From: Limnanthes douglasii subsp. nivea
Lineage: Eukaryota > Streptophyta > Magnoliopsida > Brassicales > Limnanthaceae
Direction of reading: 5' to 3'
Assembly: GCA_036936605.1 (NCBI GenBank)
Contig: JAUPFV010000001.1
Location: 115,948,771-116,012,770 of the forward strand
Length of the DNA: 64,000 nt
Of the stretch, positions 54,201 to 64,000 are shown in pieces. Each line of letters opens with the position of its first letter. The stretch's first letter is position 1. The notes beneath the pieces were generated by a model. The model saw nothing but the letters and a program-made list of their open reading frames with translations, ran no database searches and was not told the origin of the DNA. A program made the translations under genes and the position numbers.

Positions 54201-54330
54201 CGACATGTGAAGAGACATAATGATGAGACGCACCTGAATCTAAAATCCATAATGATGAATCAATACCTGAAGTGGAAGACGAAGACATACCTGAATGGTA
54301 TGCAGATGTAGACATAACAAAGTTCTTTTT
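51226..54330 (-). pseudogene. Copia C pol relic: protease, integrase, RT, RNase H
   Basis: Read on the minus strand. Protease: WILDSGASHHYVSSHVELY (about 54290-54230). Pre-integrase zinc region and integrase: WHSRLGHVSASRLKNLV (about 53790), YYVSFIDDYTRYIWVYHMK (about 53570), DLGGDYTSNDF, then MINKIPTAHNAGMSPFQKLY and LRVFGCTCFVL (53218-53100). RT: YRLRKALYGLKQAPRAWFEK (about 52245-52190) and LYVDDMII with the YVDD codons at 52096-52085. RNase H C-terminus: LHCDNKSDMQITKN and RTKHIEIDCQF (51400-51300). The stop codons and frameshifts are numerous, for example just before the YVDD segment and at 53219-53225, so it is dead although the RT active site survives. Confidence 0.93.
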
Positions 54331-54429
54331 ATTCAGTTTGTTATTAGTAAACAATAGAAAATCGTATTTTCCTATCATATTCGCAATACAATCCACAATC
54401 TCTAATAAAATCAAAATCTTAATCAAACC

Positions 54430-55637
54430 CCAAATTCAAAATCAAACTCAGTCCAAATTCAAAATCTCAATGGTCCAGCGAAATCAAATCGAATATTCAA
54501 TCAAATCCAAATCCAAAACCAAGTTCAAATACCAAACTAAATCAAAATACCAAGACCATATACCAAACAACAAACCTGTTGCACTGTTCTAGTAGTGATT
54601 GCTCCCGAACCTTAGCACTGAATCATAATCCAACCGGTCAAATTGAAGGATTGAATTTCCCGAGCATGCTCTCCACAGCAAAAACGGATACCGTTTACTT
54701 TTCGATCAGACCGTTTGACTCGAGCTGCACACATCAGATCCGAAAACCGAAAACTGTATCTATTCTTGCAAAAAACGGATCAAAATTTCCAACACAAATC
54801 CAATCAAAACACAAGAGAAGCAAATAAAAACTATACAAAAACTGTTCCAAAACAAAACTATAATCCAACTGAAATCACAATCGAAATCCAAATCAATAAA
54901 TCAATGCAGCTTTTACGACAAACTCTTGTTTATTCGAAATAAAATCTAAATTAATTATATGTAATTAATTTTACCAAACTATTTCTCGAAAGATCACTAA
55001 TTAATTCTCACTATTGCAATTTTACCTATAATTTAACAGCGCAATTTTATATCATCTTCCGCAACTGATCCGTCGGCTGCAACTTCACCGATATATAGCA
55101 ATATACGTGCTCATCTACTAATTTCAGAAATTAAGTCAATACTGCAATTTCACCAATAACTCAATGGTTCAATTTTGCCGATCAACCGTACTCTCCTGCA
55201 ATTTCACATATGTCACTTCACCCCTAAAGTACTCTTTTGTAATTTAACCAATAATTTGATAGTGTAACTGTGATCTTATGCCATTTTACCAAACAATAAA
55301 ATTCCTAATTATTCAATCCAACAGTAGTCTTTTGCTATTTAACCAAACAAACAGTGATCTTTTGTAATTTTGATTCCTTCCCAACATTAGTTGGGCGGAA
55401 AATTTATTGATTAATAGCAAAATACAGTGTCTATCCTTTTTATCCGAAATTTTACAATAATTCAACTTGTAATTTTTTCGTTTAATAGCGGATCATATTT
55501 ATATTTTCGAACGACAATTTCATTAGTTAATACGAAATCTAATATTTAATATGAAATCAAATATATAATAGATCTACGAAATACAAGATCACTACGTGTA
55601 CGCTTTTCCGATCAGATTATTTCAGGTTCTGATATTT
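54430..55637 (-). other. Degenerate 5' interior of copia C
   Basis: Expected to hold leader and gag, but no gag motif is visible. Instead 54425-54560 is built from 'tccaaattcaaaatc'-like phrases, and 55010-55380 has recurring 'tgcaatttcacc-ata' and 'gtaatttaaccaa' phrases, suggesting simple-repeat expansion or decay. Confidence 0.5.
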
Positions 55638-55768
55638 TGTAAAATAAAGAACAAAAGAGAGAAGCCACTAGACGACTTTTTGTATTATGCATAAAGTATA
55701 CGTATCATAGACTTATATTTATAGCTAAAATAAAGGGCTAATGTGATAGGGTTATTATATCTCTAACA
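55638..55768 (-). repeat. 5' LTR of copia C
   Basis: 131 bp, first in the minus-strand direction; begins tgttagagat on that strand. Confidence 0.9.
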
Positions 55769-55773
55769 GTACT

Positions 55774-56175
55774 CATGTAAAGTCTTGATTCACTTCATGT
55801 TTTATAAATTTAGTAACAACATATTTTGCATGTCTCAGTTTACATAATATTTTACAGTTATAGTAACTGTATGTTTTTAAAATCTTGGTTAACTACGTGT
55901 TTCACAATTCTATCAATAAATAACATGTTTTGTAAGTTTGGTTAACTTTATGTTTACAAGTTTAGCAACCATATATTTCACAAGTTTGATTAACAACATG
56001 TTATGCAAGTCTTATTAATAACATCTTCGAAAAGTTAACATGTTTTTCAAGTCTTATTAGAATATGTTTGGCAAGTTAGGTTTTACAAATCTAATAAGAA
56101 CATCTTTTGCAAGCCTTTAAAGATGAAAGTTTGCGAGTTAGTTTTGTAAGTTAGATTAACATATTGTTTCCAAAC
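55774..56175. repeat. Continuation of the diffuse repeat field
   Basis: Clearest part of the field: phrases such as aacatgttttgtaagtttgg, aacaacatgttatgcaagtc and aacatgtttttcaagtctta recur about every 30-40 bp. The same type of phrase (aacatgttttgcaattctag) ends at 50999, so copia C inserted into one continuous field. Confidence 0.65.
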
Positions 56176-58045
56176 TTTAAAAAAAGTATATTTGCATGCG
56201 TAAATGAAATAATTTCTCAAACAACAGGAGTAGTACAAAAACCAACATGGACAATCAAAGCCTTAAGATGTATTCTTCAACAACAAAAATAGATTTGTTG
56301 ATTACATCGTAATCGTGTGTTAGTATGCATGTCATTATATACAAAATAATGAACATAGATTTCCAAACAAGACGAAAGTGCGGATAAAAGAGTAAAATTA
56401 TTTTATTCATTTTTAAATAACACAAACTTAATCAGCACCATCAAAATATTAATTTTTATATTATATAAAATCTAAATAGATTTGTTTTTGTATATGTAAA
56501 AATTAAATTTATCATTTCAATAAAATTTATATTTTTCAAATTAAAATAAATTATATATTATAAACTAAAAAATAACCAGATATCGGATCAATAGATTGAG
56601 TTGTTGTTTATTCACATGTCGTGAGATGTTTCCACGTCCACTAGAGTGGTATATTCTACCCTCTTAAGGAAGTGCTGAAGAACCAAATTCTTCAACATGT
56701 TTATGAACCAAATTCTTCAACATGCTATGTATAGTACCCAATATTTTGGCTTAATCCATAATATGAAAATAATATTAATATAACTATTATAGCTTTAAAA
56801 TCCACTAATATGTTCAAATTAGATAAAACATTATATGCGGCCCTCAATTTGTAGATTTGTGCATTTATTATTTCCAAGTTTAGTTGGTTTAACAAATTAC
56901 AATTTTTTGTTTTGAAAATTTAAATACTGCATATTTTTTAAGTTTACTTGGCTTATGATTTTTGAAAGTTTAAATATGACATATTTTACAATTAAAAATT
57001 TACAACTTAAGTACCATCATATTTTGTAACTTATATACATATATTATGTTTTGCAATATTTTCATTAAGAAACTAATGTAAGAATTTACAGAGTTTTGCG
57101 AATTTCATCATGTTCTTTACATACACCCCGTTTACTTTCATGAACAAAGTTTCTCGTGTTTGGTAAAGAACATAAGCCAAAATTGACATGAATTCGTTCC
57201 ATTGTGTCCGATGTGTTGGCTTGAGTCGCTCATATATGGGGTTTGCAATCCATTTTTAATACCAAACAATGTTAATATACCTTAGAACCTACCCAAAATA
57301 AATCCAAATTTGATTTAAGGTTTCCTCTAAAAAATCAAATGTTTATGTGTTAAAAAAAATTGAATAAATTGAATATGAATTATCTTATATTCCTGTCTGG
57401 AAGCTAAAGAAAAATATCTTGAAGATTGAATTGAATTAGAAAATAATTATATTTTTTAAGCTCCCATAACAAGTATTGTAACTGTGATCGACCGGATATG
57501 TCCAACATTTGGTTTTTCCTGTTGAGCGTTGTATATAGTAAGAAAGAACTATACATTATCTTTGTTCAACTTTTTTACTCCGCTCAAAATTTCTTCAGAT
57601 AAGTCCCCATGAAGGTCGAACGTTCTACAAATTCCAAATCTTCTTTATTTAAACGTCACACGTACGAATGGCCATCTAAGTGTTTAGAATTTAGGTGGTC
57701 GTGAATGTCGAATATAACTTCTAACGACAAATACTCTTGACTTACCATGGTACCTTTAAGGTCGAAATGACAACCACATTTTTTTTCTCGTCGAGTTTTT
57801 TGAAAATATTTTTTTGTATTATTTTATATCCCGGTCTTCTTAACCCACTCAACCAATCTGTCTTACGTATAATATTCGGTTGTGAAAAAAATATGAGAGT
57901 AATTAGTACTGATATCTTTCGCGTATTCATATGTTGTCTCTTCGCCTTGCAATTCCAAATTTTAAAAAAAGCTTAATTAAATAAACAAAATGTAGTTCAA
58001 AAACATAAAATAACGACTAAGAAAACAAACTGCATTATAACCGAA
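56176..58045. other. AT-rich intergenic sequence
   Basis: No gene recognised. Weak members of the short-period repeat occur near 56880-57060. An ATG-opened 79-codon frame at 57737-57976 is hydrophobic but unrecognised. Confidence 0.45.
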
Positions 58046-58299
58046 GGTGTTGAGGCTCTACACCATAGATTCAGGAGGTCTAAAACTATGGTGCAAGGCC
58101 TCAGAACCAGTGGTGTTGAGGCGCTTCACCATAGGTCCAGGGGTGATGAACCTATGGTGCATGGCCTTAAAGATGATGGTGTTGAAGCCCTGCACCATCA
58201 GTTCAAAGAACTTGCACTGATAGCGCAGGTGGGTAGAACCGGACATGGTGCACCTACGCACCAGTTCACTCCCAGTGAACCGATGTGCGTAGGTGCACC
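58046..58299. repeat. 66-bp tandem array, each unit a stem-loop (4 units)
   Basis: Units start at 58046, 58112, 58178 and about 58244, exactly 66 bp apart. Each folds on itself. Unit 1 arms 58052-58068 and 58086-58102 (14 of 17 pairs); unit 2 arms 58118-58135 and 58151-58168 (14 of 18); unit 3 arms 58189-58202 and 58216-58229 (12 of 14); unit 4 arms 58247-58261 and 58285-58299 (15 of 15), with an inner gttcact/agtgaac stem. The array is GC-richer than its surroundings. As 66 is a multiple of three, the plus strand encodes a 22-residue repeat (GVEALHHRSRGDEPMVHGLK-like). Because units are palindromic the minus strand is also open with a similar motif (EALHHSFRPPESMV). Confidence 0.9.
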
Positions 58300-59219
58300 A
58301 AGTCTGAAACAAATTAAAAAAAAGATTACCTTCTCTATTGAATGTAACTCTTTATCCGACGAGTTTGGTTTCTCTATAAAAAATTATTCTCCGGTTGATT
58401 TATATCTTTGGTTGTATTTTTCATTTTTAAATTTGGCTGAGATGTAATGAGTTTTATTTAGTTTTATTTCAAAAACAAGTTCAATATCAAGTTTAATGTT
58501 AAAGAACAAAATATAGAGATTTTTATTTTTCCATATATCTACATCGTTAAGGTGGTATCTGTATTCGGACAAAATATAGAGGTTTCTATTTTTCCACTTT
58601 TGATTGAAATATTAAAATAATGAGAGTTAAACGTTTCTTCCACCTACTCAATTACTAAGCTTTTCCAACAAAGTGAACTAAAAAAAGAGAAAACAAACAG
58701 AAAAGAAACAAACACACATTAGACCGTTCTACCATATCCGAACATATAAAAAGCTTTCTCCACGTCCGGAAGAATTATTAAAGTCCCGAAGAATTGATAT
58801 TTTGTTGTTTGTGCTATTGGCGCTCATTCAAGGTCATGTTTTAATTTCTTTCAATGTACTATCGTAATTTGTACTTACATATTATGTATGGTATGTTTGG
58901 GCTGAGGTGAATGATGCACGTACATTTTGCCCTACTAAATTCTTTCTTTTATTGACCTTGCTTAAAGAAAAGAAGTTGCCTATTTTTATATGGAACGTAT
59001 ACAGTCACGATTTGAGACCTCTTCGATTACCTCCTAATAGAACTTTTCTTTCTAGAGAATGTCAACTTCTTATATAGTCATTGAATCCAACGTCAACCTA
59101 CATCTCTAGCGGGTTAACTTCTTTATTGTTTAAATTAATTAGACCGGTAATGAAATATTCTAATCTCACAATTAGGAGTGGCCATCAAACACTCACATTT
59201 AAAACTAAGTAAATGTACT
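58300..59219. other. Spacer and upstream region of the receptor-kinase gene
   Basis: No gene recognised. The open frame of the hairpin array runs on to 58447 without a recognisable domain. Confidence 0.5.
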
Positions 59220-59289
59220 GGCTTGACCTGTAAATGGCGAGGATAGGAATGTTATCTACATGATTTTTACCTATATAAGAGGTCAAGCC
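59220..59289 (+). promoter_or_regulatory. Core promoter of the receptor-kinase gene: TATA box between inverted W-boxes
   Basis: The TATA box ctatataaga lies at 59271-59280, about 40 bp before the ATG at 59316. It sits inside a perfect 10-bp inverted repeat, ggcttgacct (59220-59229) and aggtcaagcc (59280-59289). Each arm contains TTGACC, a WRKY-binding W-box core. WRKY control would fit a defence-type receptor, but this is inference from motifs. Confidence 0.55.
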
Positions 59290-59315
59290 ATGAAACCCTG
59301 TGAATTACAACAACA

Positions 59316-60009
59316 ATGTCGAGGCCTCTTGTAGTTTTCTTTAGTCTTTTTTCTATATGTGCATTAGTAGATGGTAAGAATCCCTACTTGATATTTGTTT
59401 ACATATGCTACAAGCGAATACTTGCTTATGCTTGTAAATTACTGATCGCTTTCATTTGTATATTATTTTGGCTGTAGGGATCCAATTGAGTATTGACTGC
59501 GGATCTTCTGATTCGTACACGGACGAAAACAGCTTAAGCTGGATCGGAGATGAAGACTATATTAAAACTGGCGAATCTGTGGTTGTGGAAACCACCACGA
59601 ATTCATCTGTAGAACGCGCAATGACTACTCTACGGGTATTTAACTCACGAAATAAAAATTGCTACGAAATCGCTACGGAAATCGGGGTTAAAGTTCTTGT
59701 CCGAGCAAGTTTTTTCTATGGAAATTACGACAAGAAAAACTTTGCACCATTGTTTTACCTATTGTTGGATGGAAATTATTGGAAAGTTGTCGAGACTGAA
59801 ATCGACCTTCCTACTTTCTACGAGATAATATATGTGACAAAGAGTGACACAATTAGTGTATGCGTTGCTGAAGCACTTCCTGATATGCTTCCCTTTATAT
59901 CAGCACTTGAAATTCGAAGTTTGGATATGAATATGTACAAACGGCTCGACCCTAAAGATGCTATGATTATGAGAAGAAGAGTTGCAGCTGGCTCAAAAGA
60001 ACTCGTCAG
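59316..60009 (+). CDS. Malectin-like receptor kinase (LRR-RLK class I type), first two exons only
   Basis: A plasma-membrane receptor kinase by family; only the start of the ectodomain is in the window. Exon 1 (59316-59373) encodes MSRPLVVFFSLFSICALVD, a typical signal peptide, and ends at a GT donor. Exon 2 (59478-60009) begins after an AG acceptor and keeps frame: GIQLSIDCGSSDSYTDENS, YIKTGESVVVE, LRVFNSRNKNCYEIA, LVRASFFYGNYD, PLFYLLLDGNYWKVVE, VCVAEALPDMLPFISALEIR. This is the N-terminal part of the malectin-like domain, ending in a CAG/GTACAT donor. Remaining malectin, LRR, transmembrane and kinase exons are absent up to 64000. Copia B begins 127 bp after the donor, inside the next intron. 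It may be a living gene with a long intron, or a truncated pseudogene. Confidence 0.85.
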
Positions 60010-60136
60010 GTACATAGTAAACGCATTACTTCTTGCTTTGTCTCATAACAGTGGACATGTTAAATATACTTTGTTTCAATCAAGATGTCACATGTTTGTT
60101 AGATAACGTGATATTATTATTTTTTAACCCACCTGC

Positions 60137-60632
60137 TGTTGGATATTTTAGTGTAATTGGATTGACTAGTCGACCAATGCAGTCGTAATATATTATCGAG
60201 CAAGTCGGAGAGTGTGGAGTACACGCTTGTAAGAATATATTATGATTAGTGGGTCCAAGGGACGTCTCCTGGTTGTGGTTAAATTTATTTTAAATGATAA
60301 GGCTATTGTGAATATTCATGGAAATTTTGAATTTGGAAAATTAATTCAAATTTGAATTTGAATAATTTTGGCCGTTTTTTATCATTTACAATTATAGCCG
60401 TTATTGGACTTAAAACTGTTTTACAGTTTGAATATTTTGGTTGAATAAATACGTATGGTTCGGTTAAAGTGAAATAACAACAACAAAAAAATCCATTCTC
60501 GTTGTTCAAATGCATACCCTCTGATTTTATCCGGTTGAAAATTTTGGAGAACCACCAAAATAATTTCAATCTGAAATTGTTAAAACAAGACTTCAGAGTT
60601 TATCCGGAAATCTCTAAACAAAATTCCCAACA
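60137..60632 (+). repeat. Left LTR of copia B
   Basis: 496 bp; clearly the same family as the copia A LTRs but with many fixed differences (for example gattgactagtcgaccaatg here against gattaactagtcgaccaatg in A). Confidence 0.95.
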
Positions 60633-61754
60633 AAAGATTGAAATTATTTCTTCTTGTTTTATAAAGAGATTTGTACGAAGATTGTTCTATGCAAAGATTT
60701 GTACGAAGATTGTTCTATGCAAAGGTTTGTACGAAGATTGAAATGAAGAGTTTTTTTTTATCATCTTTAAGAGAATCCATAATCAAGTATCGCATTGGAA
60801 CTATGGTATCATCATCTTGTAAGTTTTCCCTTGACTTTTACTGATCGATGAAAATGGTGATTATGTCATAGTTGTTAAAAAATGTGATTTTTTTTAACCA
60901 GACTTGTGGTTAAAATTAAAAGTGGTTGTTATGGTTTATGAAATTGATGAAATATGATTTAAATATATATAATATTTGGTCTAAAAATACTAGAGTTTGA
61001 TTTCGAATCAGAATTTTGTGTTTAAACTGATTGGAAATCAAACTGCATGAAATGACGGTATTTTTGTGTTTAGCGAGAAGTTGTTTTTTTTCGATTGAAA
61101 ATATAAATTTCGGAATAAAAAATACGAAGGTTTTAGTTTTATTTATGCCATTTTATGGCCATTGAGTATAGAATTAAAGTTTATATGCATTTTGCGCCAT
61201 TCTACATAATGGCATTTTTCCGAAGTGTAGAAGAAATTACGTACTTCCATGCATACACATTACTGCCAAAGCAGTTTCACATCATTTTAGATGCAAAATT
61301 AACTGCTGAAGCAGTTACAAAGAATGTGCATGCAAAGTATAAAGTACGTGCTGCATGAATAATAAATAAATGAAATAATAGTTATTTCATGAAAGTTTAA
61401 AGGAGGTAACTGTATACACTCATGGCATTCTGTAATTGTACATTAAAGTGCAGTTTTTATTTTTAGTTTTTATTTTATCAATTCTTTATATAATAAAATA
61501 GTGTGGGCTAGAATACTAATAAAATGTGTTATTTCATGAGTGGGAGGACGAAATGCGTTTTGTTATATGCAGTTTATTGGTCAAATTACTGCTGAAGAAA
61601 TAGAAAACTGTTTTTGAAAAGCAGTTTTAACAGAAAACTGTTTTTGTTTATAAATGGTGATTTATGGAATTGTTTATACATGAATTGAGTAAGTTTATAT
61701 ATAATATATAATATAATTTACGAATTCCGTAAATTTTGATGTTATTCGTAAATG

Positions 61755-62360
61755 AATTTGATTTGTTGATACGTCGATGACATGTTGATTTTTGGTATAA
61801 ACCAAATCAAGTTAATGAAATTAAGACATTTTATTTTCGAGTTTAAGCTGAGAGGTTTCTTCGTATATATGTCTTGACTAGCAGTAGGCCAAATATTGGA
61901 TTTGTTGTTGGAAAGCTTAGTAGTATATTCGGATGCGAGTTATATTTCGAATATGGAAGTCCACTCTTTCACAAGTGAATGTGTATTTCTACTTGGAGGA
62001 CTTGTTATCTCTTGGGCATCTAAGAAACAAAGTTGAATTAAATCCGAGTTTGTGGCATTAGCAACAGCTAGTAAAGAAGCTGAGTGGCTAAGAAATTTTA
62101 TGTATAAAATTTCTTTGTGACCCAAAAGATATCACCTAAATCTATCGAATGTGATAGTGAAGTTGCCTTGGCTTATAGGAATGTTTACGAAGGCAGGTCT
62201 AGATACTTAGGTGTTAGACAAGTATGATTCGTGAGCGCATCACGCATGATGTTATTTCAGAAGAGTTTGTGAGAACTCAATATAATTTAGCCGATTATTT
62301 AACCAAAGGGTTGAGTAAAGATCTTGTGCACAATCGGTTATTGGGGTGTAATTAAAGTCC
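61755..62360 (+). pseudogene. Copia B pol remnant (RT fragment fused to RNase H)
   Basis: RT active site YVDDMLIFG at 61770-61796, then jumps to a DIGFVVG-like stretch (near 61890-61910), to YSDASYI and to FTSECVFLLGGLVISWASKK, then KSEFVALATASKEAEWLRNF. It retains a segment lost in copia A: IECDSEVALAYRNVYEGRSR followed by YLGVRQ (about 62137-62222). Stops are present. The shared junctions with copia A show both descend from one internally deleted master. Confidence 0.88.
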
Positions 62361-62899
62361 ATTTGAAATCTCTCATGTTAAGATACCCAATTCCCATCTA
62401 ATATGACATTAGGTGCTGAATTCAATGTGGAAAGCTTAACATCTAGAGATTGGAACACATTAGTAGTATTATCCCAAAGTATGTGTTCAGACATGCAAGT
62501 TGTGGAGGTTGAAGTTTATCTTCTTAATAGCTCTTTTGAAAAATTGCATATGCATGTGCAAGAGTAAAAGATCTACCTATTTAAGCATGAAGTTTAGCTG
62601 CTTCAAGAAGCTAGGACTTGGCTTTGATATGCTTAAGAAGGATAAGGACACAAGGCTAGTAAAAAATAATGTCAAGTAAGAACATTTGAGAATGTAAATT
62701 TATGTGTATATTATCTTCGAGTATTCATTATGGATAGTAAAGGTTCAATCCTTAGTGATACCTTGATATTCGAATATTTGGAATGTGTAATATACTAATA
62801 TGAAATTCAATCGTTACGATATTTCATTTATGCATAAATTTGTTATTTGTTGTGAGTTTGTTTTAGTTAATCATGAATTACACTAAAATGGGGGAAGAT

Positions 62900-63394
62900 T
62901 GTTGGATATTTTAGTGTAATTGGATTGACTAGTCGACCAATGCAGTCGTAATATATTATCGAGCAAGTCGGAGAGTGTGGAGTACACGCTTGTAAGAATA
63001 TATTATGATTAGTGGGTCCAAGGGACGTCTCCTGGTTGTGGTTAAATTTATTTTAAATGATAAGGCTATTGTGAATATTCATGGAAATTTTGAATTTGGA
63101 AAATTAATTCAAATTTGAATTTGAATAATTTTGGCCGTTTTTTATCATTTACAATTATAGCCGTTATTAGACTTAAAACTGTTTTACAGTTTGAATATTT
63201 TGGTTGAATAAATACGTATGGTTCGGTTAAAGTGAAATAACAACAACAAAAAATCCATTCTCGTTGTTCAAATGCATACCCTCTGATTTTATCCGGTTGA
63301 AAATTTTGGAGAACCACCAAAATAATTTCAATCTGAAATTGTTAAAACAAGACTTCAGAGTTTATCCGGAAATCTCTAAACAAAATTCCCAACA
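62900..63394 (+). repeat. Right LTR of copia B
   Basis: 495 bp, preceded by the purine tract aaaatgggggaaga. Confidence 0.95.
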
Positions 63395-63399
63395 CCTGC

Positions 63400-64000
63400 T
63401 AAATTTTCAAAATGAGTTAGCATTAAAAAGAACTGTTTTTATTTATATCTTTTCTTTTATTATATATCTCAAATAGTTTAGTCCTAATATCTTAACAAAT
63501 TATTGATTTTAAAAACTAATAATTTGAATCAAATTTCAAATATTAACAAATACCACTCCAGATGTATTTTCTCTTTCCTACGTAAACATGTGTGATTGTA
63601 CATGCTGTTATCGGCTTGGATTTTTATAGGTTTGGACTAGAGCTCGAACCCCGGACTGTTAAGTGAAAAGAACCAATGTTATGGTTCGAGACCGAAACCG
63701 ATTCGTTAAGAGTTGGTTTGGCTTGGTCCGACTTTTAACGGACGGATAAAAGAATTAGAATGTTTGTTAAAATCATACCTAAATTATGGAAAAAATTATA
63801 TTTTTTTTACCGGGTATATTTGGTCCAAAATTGCAACTTCCAACCAACTCTCTAATCTACCTGAACCGATTTCGGACCAATATTATTAGAATGTTCATGG
63901 ACGGATTAACGGACTGTGAGGCCCTATAAATTTTTTGATCTTACGATTCTTAGCCGTTATTTTCTACGTAAAAATGTATAATTGTATATGCTTTTTCTAA
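63400..64000. other. Right end: intron or spacer with a divergent GGTTCGG-like element and a 29-bp direct repeat
   Basis: The interval 63603-63926 begins tgctgttatcggc, contains ggttcgagaccgaaaccg and ends acggattaac...gccctata, reminiscent of the hAT-like copies at 1229-1955 and 2569-3220 but much more diverged. Direct repeats ctacgtaaacatgtgtgatt (from 63578) and ctacgtaaaaatgtataatt (from 63964), each 29 bp long, agree at 25 positions and flank it. No receptor-kinase exon is visible. Confidence 0.4.

Larger units (their letters stand above)
51005..55768 (-). mobile_element. Copia C: decayed Ty1/copia LTR retrotransposon, minus orientation
   Basis: LTRs are 51005-51149 and 55638-55768, short (about 145 and 131 bp). 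On the minus strand they begin TGTTAGAGATATAATA-like and end TTTATTTTACA. The target duplication is a perfect gtact (51000-51004 and 55769-55773). On the minus strand the 5' LTR is followed by tatcagaacctg, a degenerate tRNA-Met primer site, and gagagaaga precedes the 3' LTR. The terminal CA of the 3' LTR has decayed. LTRs show many substitutions and indels, so the insertion is old. Pol is on the minus strand; the gag region (54430-55630) is not recognisable. Confidence 0.95.
60137..63394 (+). mobile_element. Copia B: young, defective Ty1/copia element inside the receptor-kinase intron
   Basis: LTRs are 60137-60632 and 62900-63394, beginning TGTTGG and ending CCAACA. The target duplication is a perfect cctgc (60132-60136 and 63395-63399). 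By eye the LTRs differ by one substitution (gttattgg/gttattag) and one A in a poly(A) run, so insertion was very recent. The interior (2.27 kb) has the same skeleton as copia A: a leader with about 30-bp repeats (gatttgtacgaagattgttc, three times, 60665-60740), a short gag start (atggtatcatcatcttgtaa, about 60803), and fused RT/RNase H fragments. It lies in the same direction as the receptor gene. Confidence 0.95.

Noticed and set aside
54272..54942. Plus-strand frames inside copia C
   Set aside because: They are antisense to the copia interior and consist of simple Lys/Asn/Gln-rich sequence from AAATTC-type phrases.

Overview
This is nuclear DNA of a flowering plant, almost certainly a eudicot. 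It is strongly AT-rich, its genes have GT-AG introns, and it carries plant-specific families: a PSPG-box UDP-glycosyltransferase, a group-B MAP kinase, and a malectin-like receptor kinase. Most of it is plant transposons: Ty1/copia, Ty3/gypsy including a Tat-type element with archaeal-type RNase H, hAT- and MULE-type non-autonomous DNA transposons, and a tRNA-derived SINE. I could not fix genus or species.

Gene-bearing part (about 1-16.4 kb). Two inverted copies of a GGTTCGG-rich hAT-like element (1229-1955 and 2569-3220) precede an intact intronless UGT91-type glycosyltransferase (minus, 3830-5236). A 68-bp duplicate of the MAP kinase exon 1/intron 1 border (5549-5616) and a palindromic site-II promoter element (5618-5645) lead into a complete seven-exon proteasome beta-6 gene, PBF1 (plus, 5840-9314), whose intron 2 holds a 15-copy minisatellite. 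Downstream lie two fused UGT pseudogene pieces (minus, 10075-11220 and 11240-11890). A complete six-exon MPK4-type kinase follows (minus, 12152-16207), with a clean 562-bp transposon in intron 3. The order UGT - kinase fragment - PBF1 - UGT pseudogenes - kinase points to a local duplication of a UGT/kinase block.

Repeat-dominated part (16.4-59 kb). In order: a 1.05-kb MULE-like element enclosing a minisatellite (17410-18460); young defective copia element A (19865-23511); decayed Ty3/gypsy (27638-33050); very decayed Tat-type gypsy with an antisense extra ORF (34837-44521); a SINE with a 17-bp target duplication (48290-48509); and a reverse-oriented decayed copia C (51005-55768) that splits a diffuse short-period repeat field. 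Every LTR element has identifiable target-site duplications, so their limits are firm.

Right end (58-64 kb). A four-unit, 66-bp tandem array in which every unit folds into its own hairpin (58046-58299) lies upstream of the first two exons of a malectin-like receptor kinase (59316-60009). Young copia B (60137-63394), of the same family as A, sits just past the second splice donor. The rest of the receptor gene, if present, lies beyond the window.

The intact genes are housekeeping proteolysis (PBF1), stress signalling (MPK4-type) and specialised-metabolite glycosylation (UGT91-type); I see no shared pathway. The most unusual item is the hairpin array at 58.05-58.30 kb. I found no convincing new multi-gene system.
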